Source: Rhodamnia argentea (lineage: Eukaryota; Streptophyta; Magnoliopsida; Myrtales; Myrtaceae). Taken from it: DNA of 64,000 bases. The DNA lies in assembly GCF_020921035.1 (NCBI RefSeq), contig NC_063150.1:6324001-6388000 (forward strand), read 5' to 3'. The notes beneath the pieces are model-generated. The model had not been told where the DNA came from, made no database searches, and saw only the letters and a list, made by a program, of their open reading frames with translations. Of this stretch, positions 1 through 9,900 are shown in pieces. The translations under genes were made by a program, and so were the position numbers. Positions within the stretch are counted from its first letter, which is position 1. Each line of letters begins with the position of its first letter.

Positions 1-1440
1 TCGGCCGTTTTTGTTCAATCTAGCTCCTGAGTTGGATCGAGACCGGTGCGCGCCACCATCTTTGGGGGTTGTCCGGGTGCTCCTTGGCGTAGGATTCTTC
101 CATGTTCCTTGGTATGAAAAAATATCATGTAGACTTTGGTGCCCATGCGTCCCGGGACCGCAGGCACTGTGGTTGTGATGGCAACTATGCATGGCATTTA
201 CCCAGAAGGCGAAAAAAAAAAAAAGCAGAGACAATGTTTCAAAAGTTGCAATTATTGAATCTTTTTTCTTGTGGCGACCGAGGCGTTGCAGCTTTAAATG
301 TTCGTCGAATAATTTTTGCGAAAAGATAGAGCGCCCTTTTCACGATTGTACTTGCTGCATAAAAGTGTCTTGTTTTCTTTTTTTGAATTTTTTTAACAAA
401 ACATAAAAAGGAAAAGATAAATAAAAATTTAAATAAAGAGAAATAACGACAATGCCATTGAAATCAACCTTTTTTTTTAGAATCTATCACGCCTTAGACC
501 TTTATTTAAAACAAGATTCACTTCATATCCTTTTTTGAGAAAATGAGGGTATTTCAAATCATTATTTGAAATAAGATTCGATTAGGGCTCTTATTTGAGA
601 AAATAAAAGCACTTTAAATGTACGGTATCCTACGTTTCATGTGGAATTAGCTCCGTTGGCAATGGATCGAATGAACCTTCTATTGAAATCACGAGGATTC
701 ATTCGAGATCTTTGTTAGAAGGGAGTAGCTAGATGCTTGAAATGGAGAAGGGCACTTCAACTCCTGGATGATGGCAAAATGCTAATTATGCTTCAGGGAC
801 CGTATTATGAAAACTGTTAGGTTTAGCCAGATATACACGGGAATCAGTTCAACAAATTGAGCACCGAATAGGCAAAATATTTGATAGTTTGGATGATGAT
901 CGTTAGTGCTATTTTCCCATTCAAAAATAGATAATAAGAGTATCGGACTTGATGTGATATGTTCCAAGCTTGTTTTGACCTTTGGCGAACCGAAGCTTAA
1001 GGAATGATGGGGTGAAGACGCGAAGATTTACATTTTCAAGATCTAAAGACTCGAGAGGCCACCAGAGTCCGCCCCTGTAATCGGCGTATTTGGTTCGAGG
1101 TCATGAGAATTGTTCTAGATTAAGAGTACTTGCACGGGTTAAAAGTCCGAACTTAACCGATTCATGTTACTTACAAGGTGCTTCACGGATCTCCGAGTAG
1201 CGAAAGTTGTGTATTCGAAATCTCGACTTACAAAAAATAGACTACCAAAGGCAGGTCAACTCGATTTTCTATCGAAATGTGATTTATTCGGAATCAATCC
1301 CATAAAAACATGATTGTGATATGGTTGTATAGCGTTGTTATCACGTTCCAACGTATGGCTATGCTTGCACCTTGAAGCGGGGGGTTAGCTTCCCATAGAG
1401 ATTTTGCAATTGCGGTGGCTTAGCCAATGGAAGTGATCGT
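1..1440. other. Unassigned upstream region
   Basis: No gene can be supported here. The first 230 bases are GC-richer than the rest and contain short open frames on both strands, but none resembles a family I recognise. The remainder is AT-rich and carries no long frame, splice-signal pattern or clear repeat border. Confidence 0.5.
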
Positions 1441-1443
1441 TAA

Positions 1444-2092
1444 GGGCCCGCATGAAATCACTTCAGAATTTTCATTTCTCCGTCAGAAGCCCATCCGGTA
1501 GAGAAATATGTTTGACAAAAACCCGATCGAAGTAGAAATCTGTTTGAAAAAAATTGACTTATAGTAGGAATTTTCACTTCTAATAAGATTTTTCACTTCT
1601 GATAGGATTTTTGGCCAATTTTGAGAAGTAAAAAATTTTAATTTCTCGACCCCAGAATCACTTCTTGGACCACACCTGTCTCCGTCAACCACCGTTGTTG
1701 CAACCGCCGGCCGCCGCCCACCCATCGTTGCCGCCCACCCGCCGCCGCCGCTGCGCGTCGTCGCCCGCTTGCCACGCGGCCCGTCCACCGCCGCCGACCA
1801 TCGCCAACCTCCCCCGACGACCGCCAACCACCGTCACAGCCGCCGCCGGCTGCCGCCGCCTCCGACCGCCGCCCACCGCCACCAACCGCCGCCGTCGACC
1901 ATCGCCGCTAAAAATTTTATTAATAATATTTCAAAAGTAGAAATTTTCAACTGTTACCAAACGAATTTTTCTTATCGGAAGCCAATCTGGGAGCGAAGTA
2001 GAAAAATCAACTTCTATTTTTGAGGAGAAGTAGAGAAATCAACTTCTGATCAAAAGTTGATTTCTCGGAGAGAAGTGTTACCATGCGCATCC
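1444..2092. mobile_element. PIF/Harbinger-like MITE with GC-rich core
   Basis: The ends form imperfect terminal inverted repeats: the left end reads GGGCCCGCATGAAATCACTTC and the right end, reverse complemented, reads GGATGCGCATGGTAACACTTC. A TAA trinucleotide flanks both ends (1441-1443 and 2093-2095), the target duplication typical of PIF/Harbinger elements. AT-rich arms with repeated 'gaagtagaaatc'-type motifs surround a GC-rich core at about 1670-1905 made of CCG/CCA-type triplets. The open frames in that core are low-complexity proline/arginine or glycine translations and are not treated as genes. No transposase is present, so the element is non-autonomous. Confidence 0.65.
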
Positions 2093-2369
2093 TAAACATC
2101 TAAGACGTCGCTGCAAAGAAATTGTACGAAGCACCCTCGACATGATGTTCAATGTCAAAATGAGCAGGCGATCATTTTGTTCTTGTGGGCATTTACGACA
2201 TAAAATAATGTTAACTTGACAAAAGTAGCGAGTTAAGTTTGCGGATCAACTAATGGGATACAATGGTACACGTCTTGATCAAGCTTATTTTAAGAGTTGT
2301 GCAGCCATCCTCTTCGACTTGCAAACAGGAGTTTTTAAACACGAGACTCTAAGTACTCTGAAATTTTGA

Positions 2370-2950
2370 AAAAATAACCAAAAAAATCATAAATTTATTA
2401 CATTCATGTTAATTCGGTCATAAACTTTTAATTTGATCAATTTAGCCTTGGAGCTTTTTCAAGTTGATATTAATTCAATTAATCCAGTCAATTTAGACCA
2501 TAAATTACTAGCATAAACACCGGCTGTCCTACATGGCACTCCTGACGCAAACATAATTTTTTTTATAACTAAATAATAAAAATTTTATTTCTTTATAATT
2601 TTTCTTTTTTTTTCCTTTTTCCCTTATATTTTTGCCGATGGGCGACAAGGACACCCTGGCCTAGGGGAGGTCCGGCCTCGCCGATCATCGGTCACTAGCA
2701 GAAAGAGAAGGAAAAGAAAAAGAACGAAAAAAGAAAGAAAAAAATTATTAAAAATATGCTAATGTCAACTCCGGCCATACCATGTAGGACCAACGGTATT
2801 CGCATCAACAAATTTCGAGCTAAATTAGCCGATTGATTGACTGAATACCTATATAAAAAAATTTATGACTAAATTGACCCAATTGAAATATTTATGACTA
2901 AATTAGTATCAATGCAATGCGTTTAATACTTTTTTAGTACTTTTCCTTGG
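2370..2950. mobile_element. Foldback-type non-autonomous repeat, copy 1
   Basis: The left arm (about 2375-2510) and the right arm (about 2815-2935) are imperfect inverted copies built from 'taaattgacc(c)aattgaaa..tttatgactaaatta'-type sequence. Between them lie a poly-T/poly-A pair and a short GC-rich core near 2636-2700. The same plan is seen at 16680-17165, and single arms occur near 29725 and 32480. There is no coding capacity. The superfamily is not clear because no clean target duplication is visible. Confidence 0.5.
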
Positions 2951-3256
2951 AAATCCTTCACATATCCTACTTACATTTCACCCCTTATGCATCCTCTGTG
3001 TTTGAAACTCTCAAACTGGCTTAAAAGAGCAAATTACACCGCCTTCGATTATCATAGCTCAAGAAAGACGTTATGCCTGTGTCAAGAGCTCGTGAACAAA
3101 AGCTCTATTGGACAAGGTACTTGCAACTAAGTTAGTGATCATCAAGGGTGATCAGTACCATGGTGAGTCGGTTCCCGACCTAGAACTGAAAATCAACTCT
3201 ATGACTCCTGATCCATTTTTGTTTTATCCAAAAATATGAAAATTCTATAATGTTGT

Positions 3257-3494
3257 ATTATGCTCTGTTTATTTCACAGAAAAAAAAACTAATTGGGAGA
3301 ATTCTTTCTTGAAAATTATTATTTGTATCACTTACAAAAATAAATAAACTAATTTTTCTTTTATTATTTATGAAAATGGTTAGACATAAATTATTCTCAA
3401 TAATAACAACATTATTCATTGACTAATTATTTCAACCAATTATTTTTAGAAAAATATTTTTTAAATTAGTTATTTTTTCGAAACAAGCATAACC
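3257..3494. mobile_element. Small AT-rich MITE-like repeat
   Basis: The left end (TTATGCTCTGTTT near 3258) and the reverse complement of the right end (GGTTATGCTTGTTT, ending at 3494) form inverted repeats that continue into A-rich arms. A repeat of the same style is present at 59146-59384. No convincing target duplication was found. Confidence 0.4.
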
Positions 3495-3561
3495 TTAATG
3501 CTGCACCAAAGTGATTATATTGTTTTTTTCACGTGTCGAAAACTATGGTTTGACTATCCAT

Positions 3562-4602
3562 CTATGTAGCACGGACACACCCCTCAAGCAGATTTTCGAG
3601 TGTTGAACATGTGTTGGTGTCCGACATGTGCCGGACACACTCAGACACGCGGTCAACGTGTATTCGAGCTCCGACACATGGTCAATCGACCGGACACCGG
3701 AGGGACTTGCGTGTCCATTCGCCTCCCATCACTGCCTCGCAGCTCGGCGGCCTTCGTTTCCGGGGGAAGAGAAAAGGCCACCTTGCATTAGAAGATCAGG
3801 CCCCTCGACAGCTCGTGGCCACCGGCCTCGCCTTAGCTTGCATCCTCGCTCGCCTCGCCTTCTTCAAAGAATAATGGGTAGTAGCTCATTAAATGAAGAT
3901 GGACAGAGAAGCTAGACGAAAATATAGCCCTTCCTATGGAAACTGAAACCGAAAGAGAGGGAGACACGAGAAAGGTTCGTCAATGGAGGAAACATTTGGG
4001 ATGCTTTGATGCACAGATGAGAGAGAAAGTAGAGAGAGAGAGGGGTTGTTTTCCTGCTTTGGGTAGATGGAGAGAGGGGGTGACGATAGCTTTAATTTAT
4101 CATTGACATGTGAAGCGACTATTGAGACCCCCCAAGAAAGCAAGCGATAAAAATAATATTTCCTTCATGTGCTACTCCTCCCTTTTCACTTTTTTCTCAT
4201 TCCCTCTTGCAGTATTATCTCTTAGAAAAATATTTTTTTTCTCTGATTTGCCATCTCCCTTTAAATTTTTCTATTTCCATAAAAAATAACGATCAATCAA
4301 TATTCGATGAAATAATTTTCTACGTGAACCAGACCAAAATAAAAAATAAGAAAATAATTTTCTATGTTATTGTTGTTGGGGCCATCCATCCTCTACCTTG
4401 TTGATTCCATTTCGGATCGGTATTTTATGAATCATAATATTTGAAATAATAAGAATAATAATTTATTACGTATATATAAAAATATATATTTAATACACGA
4501 AGTGTCCTAACGTGTCGAAATTTTTTATTTTTTAAGAAATTATGTGTCGGCGTGTCGCGTCGTATCGCGTCCCTTATTTCGTGTCGTGTCCGTGCAACGT
4601 AG
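3562..4602. mobile_element. Non-autonomous hAT-like element with 8-bp target duplication
   Basis: The perfect 8-bp direct repeat CTATCCAT flanks the element at 3554-3561 and 4603-4610. Just inside it are 17-bp terminal inverted repeats, CTATGTAGCACGGACAC on the left and CTACGTTGCACGGACAC (reverse complement) on the right, with two mismatches. An 8-bp duplication with short inverted repeats is the hAT signature. The subterminal regions are rich in 'cggacac/gtgtcg' motifs, which could be transposase-binding repeats. No transposase frame is present. The insertion ends about 420 bp upstream of the CP12 start codon. Confidence 0.7.
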
Positions 4603-4843
4603 CTATCCATGCATACAAAAGTGGCTTTTCTTTAAAGACCGGTTCAAAATCGGTTCAACTTGGAAACCGGATCGATTTAATCTGATTCAACTTGATCCAG
4701 ATCGGGGGAAAGGCGCTTTACGCGTATGGGCTTTTCGCGCGCCACGACCATTCCACAAGGACCACAACCGGATGCCATGATCATTTCCCTTTTTGGTCGA
4801 GCTGCCATGACCATTTGTGCCCAAAAATATCTGACACCCATTC

Positions 4844-4879
4844 CACGTGGCAGCACGCAATTGGTTCCCACCAGATAAG
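4844..4879 (+). promoter_or_regulatory. G-box and I-box upstream of CP12
   Basis: A G-box core CACGTG (4844-4849, inside CCACGTGG) is followed 24 bases later by an I-box core GATAAG (4874-4879). They lie about 145-180 bases upstream of the CP12 start codon. Paired G-box and I-box elements are known in light-regulated promoters such as rbcS. Their role here is inferred from position and identity only. Confidence 0.5.
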
Positions 4880-5022
4880 AAATGTGTGTTTTCCAATCCC
4901 CCCCAAAAGCCCCTATGTAAAAGCCTTTCTGCCTCAACACATCTCTTCGGCTATCTTCACTCCGTCGTGCCTTCATCTTCGCTTCATTACGGTAAACATC
5001 TCAAAAATCCAACCGGGAAACG

Positions 5023-5406
5023 ATGGCGACACTCACCGGCATGAACATCTGCTCCCCCAGGCTCGCGACCAGGCCGCACTGCCCGTTCCATCCCCGGCCG
5101 CAGAGGATCGTCTTCCCGCGGCCGAGCCGCCCCTGGAGGATCGGGGGCCGCGCGCCCCGGTCGATAAGGCCGGTGGCGGCGGCGCCGGAGCAGATAGACG
5201 AGAAGGTCGCGGAGAGCATAAAGGAGGCGGAGGAGAAGTGCTCGGAGAACCCGGTGAGCGGGGAGTGCGCGGCGGCGTGGGACGAGGTGGAGGAGCTGAG
5301 CGCCGCGGCGAGCCATGCGCGGGACCGGAGCAAGGAGTCGGACCCGCTCGAGAACTACTGCAAGGACAACCCCGAGACCGACGAGTGCCGTACTTACGAT
5401 AATTAG
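5023..5406 (+). CDS. CP12: Calvin cycle protein CP12, chloroplastic
   Basis: This single-exon gene encodes 127 residues. CP12 is a small, intrinsically disordered chloroplast protein. It links GAPDH and phosphoribulokinase into an inactive complex in the dark, under thioredoxin control. Residues 1-50 are rich in Arg, Pro and Ser and poor in acidic residues, as expected of a transit peptide. The mature part shows the CP12 hallmarks: Cys73 and Cys82 forming the N-terminal redox loop, the AWDEVEE core at 85-91, and Cys113 and Cys122 forming the C-terminal loop that binds GAPDH, ending in a Tyr-Asp-Asn tail. The first ATG of the frame gives a normal family length and is preceded by a plausible plant leader. 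All four redox cysteines are intact, so the protein should be functional. Confidence 0.95.
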   Translation: MATLTGMNICSPRLATRPHCPFHPRPQRIVFPRPSRPWRIGGRAPRSIRPVAAAPEQIDEKVAESIKEAEEKCSENPVSGECAAAWDEVEELSAAASHARDRSKESDPLENYCKDNPETDECRTYDN

Positions 5407-6700
5407 AAGTCCATTTTATTTTGAAACAACTTTTTTTTATTTTTATTTCTATGGTTTACTTTAGCTTTTGTAAAATTAAGAGGTGCATGCAAATGCAATA
5501 TGTGGTGGTGTGCGCTATGGCTTGTTTTTCTGCTGCAAAATAACAAATTATGTTTTATATTTAGCATCTAGTACTATGCCATCTATTATCCTTGGAATAT
5601 TGATCTTGCCTCCTCCTCAAATAACTAGCAAAAAAGTAACCGAGGTACTAGTGTATGTATGAAAAAATTGAACTCAGAAAATTTTACAAAATCACCTTAT
5701 TAGGGGATGTTTGAAAAAGGGGATTGAGGGTTGGGAACGCTAGCATCACATGTGCAGGTTTCAATTCTCGCGTTCTGCAAAACGACGTGACAAAATTTGA
5801 AGAGAGAAAAGTTAGAGATGAGACTAATAAAAAAAAAGGATTAAAAGAAAGGAAATTATTGCCTCGATATGAAAATTTATGCTAGTATAATGATAGGAAT
5901 TTTTTTTGAATATTTAAAATCTTATTGTGTAAAGTTACACGTTTGTCTGTCGAATCAAATAATATTTATAGATCAGTTAATCTAGGGTATTATGCCAAAT
6001 GACAAGGAGATTAATGATTTAGGTTGTCATTTGGTGTCATTCTCGTTTATTATTTTATTTTTGTTAAAATTAAAAGGTAAGATTATCTAACTTGTTATCA
6101 GCTTTTCAATGTTTGTGTTTGATGAAATTAAGTTACTTTGATTTTTCTTTTGAGAAAAGGAGTCAAGACCGCATGCTGGCAGCTCCATCGCGTTGACCAT
6201 CATTGCGGAACGATGGGATTGTGCATTGGCCGGCGAGACGCATCCATGAATCATCAAGAAATAGCCCAATTCAGTATTTCAAAAAACTAAACCGATCAAT
6301 ATCAACTTAAATCCAACAACAATCAATAATATATGCTAGCAAAACATGCGATACCCAATATACAAAAGCTATTCTCTGGTTGTACATTACTGGCTATCAT
6401 CTCATCGAAGCAAAAATGGATTAACGAAATAAAGCAAGAAAATGTAATCTTATTTGGATAACATGAGAGACAACCTGGAGAAACATTTCAACAAACGAAA
6501 TCTATGAACTCAATGGGCTTCGGTCTCTGGAGTAATATACCGACGTTTCAGGTAATTTTGATTTTGATACCGTTCGGTCGTAGAAACTGGACTGAAAAAA
6601 TCTGCCCCTTTCTCCCCTCCGCCCCGCGGGTCGCTCCCTGCCCTCCGCGAGGACGCTCTCGCTTTCCTTTTTAGCGGGGCGAGACAGTTCTCTCTCTTCA
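5407..6700. other. CP12 3' flank and intergenic DNA
   Basis: The first 200-300 bases are AT-rich and probably include the CP12 3' UTR. Beyond that I see no frame with coding character, no RNA gene and no clear transposon border. The GC-rich stretch near 6600-6680 lies upstream of the next gene. Confidence 0.5.
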
Positions 6701-6711
6701 TTTGTTTTCCT

Positions 6712-6725
6712 TTGACTTTTTGACT
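6712..6725 (+). promoter_or_regulatory. Tandem W-boxes upstream of the NLR gene
   Basis: Two TTGACT motifs (6712-6717 and 6720-6725) sit about 220 bases upstream of the resistance-gene start codon. TTGAC(C/T) is the WRKY-factor binding core, and closely spaced pairs are common in defence-gene promoters. Function is inferred. Confidence 0.4.
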
Positions 6726-6943
6726 TGCTCTTCTTTCTTTCTTTCTGTCTTTTCTACGTCAGCTGGGGCCCCCACAGAGCGGACCCCGCTCCCAGTGATC
6801 ATCGCAATCGGAAAATGGGAACCAAGCGATCGACTGTCCATCTTCGAAGGAGGAGGACTTCACAGATTGGCGCTTCTTCTGCTGGCGATCGTCTTCCCTC
6901 CCTCTCCAATCACTTTCAGCTCTCTCCTGGACACTGAAAATCT

Positions 6944-9900
6944 ATGGCGGAGGCGCTCGTCGGCGGAGCATTTCTCTCCGCTTTCCTCCAGGTGCTCTTC
7001 GACCGCATGGCCTCTCGCGAGGTCGTCGACTTCTTCGGATCGAGCAAGCTCAGCAAGAGGAGGTTGCTGGAGAAGCTGGAGGTCGCGCTCTTGTCCGCGA
7101 ACGCCGTGTTGGACGACGCGGAGGAGAAGCAGATGACCAGCTCCTCCGTCAGGAGGTGGGTCGACGAGCTCAAGGACGCCGTGTACGACGCCGACGACCT
7201 GTTCGACGAAATCGCGACCGAGAATCTGAAGCGCGAAGTCGGGATCGAGTCTCGGCCTCTCGTTTGTAAGGTTTGGAGCTTCGCTTCGGATGCTTGTGTG
7301 AGTAGATTTGGGGATAAGCTAGAGAAGGTTCTGGAGAGATTGGAGTGTGTAGTGAAGCAGAGAGAAGTGTTGGGCCTAAGAGAAGGTATTCGCGAGAGGA
7401 TGCCTAGGACTTTGCCTACCACTTCGTTAGTCGAGGAATCAGGCGTCTTTGGGAGAGAGAAGGACAAGGAGGCGGTAATCGAGTTGCTTTTGTCGGATCG
7501 GAGCGAAAAGAACACCAGTGTGATCGCCATTGTTGGGATGGGAGGTGTTGGGAAAACCACGCTGTCTCAGCTTGTGTTCAATGATGGTGTGGTGAAGGGG
7601 AGTTTCGAGTTGAGATCGTGGGTTTCCGTGTCCCATCAATTCGACATCTGCAAGCTGACGGCGACGGCTCTTGAGGAATTCTCCTTGTCTAGGAAGGAGA
7701 CCGAAAATCTCAACCAGCTTCAGCTCCAACTGAAGAACGTCTTGACTGGGAAAAAATTTCTATTGGTATTGGATGATGTTTGGAATGAGGACTTCAACAT
7801 TTGGGATGCATTCCTCGTTCCTTTTACCTATGGAGCAAGAGGAAGCAAAATCGTCGTGACAACACGAAATGAGGGCGTGGCATCGGTTGCTTGTGCCGTC
7901 TCAACATACTCTTTACAGAAGTTACAAGACACAGAATGTTGGGACTTGTTTGCAAAACATGCATTTGACGAGCATAACTTCGAGGCACGCACGAGACTCG
8001 AAGATATTGGGCAAAGAATTGTAAAGAGGTGTGATGGATTGCCTCTTGCGCTAAAGACTATAGGTAGTTTGTTACGCTCGGAGTCTGATATCAGAAAGTG
8101 GGAAATAATTGCAGAGAGTAATATTTGGGATTTGGCCCCTGGAAAGAATGAAATTCTCCCTGCGTTGTTGTTAAGTTATCATTACCTTCCTCCACAACTG
8201 AAACGATGTTTTGCCTATTGCTCAATCTTCCCAAAGGATTGTAAATATGAGAAGGACCAACTGATCTTACTTTGGATTGCTGAGGGCTTGATAAAACAAC
8301 CTAAGGACAGCAGGACATTAGAGGAAGTAGGTGATCAGTACTTCTGTGATCTTGTCTCTAGATCTCTGCTTCATAGAGTAAGCGATATCGAATCAAGTTT
8401 TTTAATGCATGAACTAGTCAATGACTTAGCAAGATATGTAGCTGGTCAATCTTTTTTTAGCTTGGACGGAGGCAATGCACACCAGGTGTCCTCAAGCACC
8501 CGCCATTTGTCATTTGTAAGAACGCGATATGATGTCGCTTCTAGATTCGGAGTATTGGCTGGGGCAATGCAGTTACGCACTTTCCTGCCACTAAATGTGG
8601 ATTATGTGACATCTAATGAGTTCTTTTTCTTGACTGATGAGGTACTGCATGTTCTGTTGCCGACCCTGAGAAAGTTAAGGGTGCTATCTTTGTCTCATTA
8701 TCAGAAAATCTCTATGTTGCCCAGGTCAATTGGACGTTTGAAACAACTGCGCTACTTGAACCTCTCCTATAATAGAAGTCTAAGCAGATTGCCTGATTCA
8801 ATTACTACTCTATACAACTTGCAAACTTTAATTCTTGCTTACTGTCAGTCTCTCATTGAGTTACCGAGCAACATGGGTAGCCTAACCTGTCTGCGTCATC
8901 TTGATATAAGGGAGACATTCCTGAAGAGAATGCCGTTGCAGATGAACAGACTGAAGAATTTGCAGACATTAACTAATTTCGTGGTGGCCGAAAACGGGGG
9001 GACCAGGGTTAGGGAGCTAGGGGAGCTTGGGAATCTTATGGGTGCACTCTCCATTCAGGGTTTGCAGAATGTTGAGAGTTACCGAGATGCCGAGATAGTC
9101 AATTTGCAGGGAAAAAGGTACTTGAAAAAGTTAGTACTGGAATGGGGTTCTGATAACAATGTTACGCAGCAAAATTGCTTAAATGTATTGGACAAGCTGC
9201 AACCTCATTGGAACTTGAGAGAGCTTATCATTATGTCCTATAGTGGTAGGTCATTTCCTGATTGGCTGGGACATGGTTTATTCTCAAATATGTCAGTCGT
9301 GCGTCTTGAATCTTGCAAGCACTGTGTGTCATTGCCTCCTTTAGGACAGCTACCATCTCTGGAGAAGTTGATAATCAAGGGATTTGATGGAGTAATAAGG
9401 GTGGGTACTGAATTTAATGGTAGTAACTGTATACCTTTTCAGTCACTAAAGTCTTTGGAATTTGCTGACATGTGCTGCTGGAAAGAGTGGACTTCTTTTG
9501 CAATACAGACAGGAGGTCTTGCCTTTGCACATCTGCAGGAGCTTTGTATTAGAAATTGCCCTGAGTTGAGTGAAGGTTTACCCAGCCATCTCCCTTCTCT
9601 ATCAGTCTTGTCAATTGAAAAGTGCCCACAGCTGACGTCTTCTCTACCATTTGCACCACTTCTCCGTAAGATCGATTTGAATGATTGTGGAAAGGTTTCT
9701 GGAGTTGAGCCTCTCCTAAATGGCACTGAGTTACAAGATATGGAAATCAAGAATCTTTCAACCCTTCCCTTGAGCTTTCTTCCTCCTACCATGACAAGAC
9801 TCAATCTCAAAGACAGTCATGAGATAGAGTTGCCAATAAACAGATGCCATGAATCTCTCCAATATCTGAACTTGATGCAGAGCTGCGATTCACTTATATC

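Noticed and set aside
1665-2023. Overlapping GC-rich open frames on both strands
   Set aside because: Low-complexity triplet translations inside a MITE; no protein-like composition.
4692-5402. Long plus-strand frame overlapping CP12, and minus-strand frames over the same bases
   Set aside because: They are shadows of the CP12 coding sequence and its GC-rich transit-peptide region; only the CP12 frame has family features.
6916-7560. 214-codon minus-strand frame over the NLR start
   Set aside because: Antisense shadow of the CC and P-loop coding region, rich in Ser and Leu.
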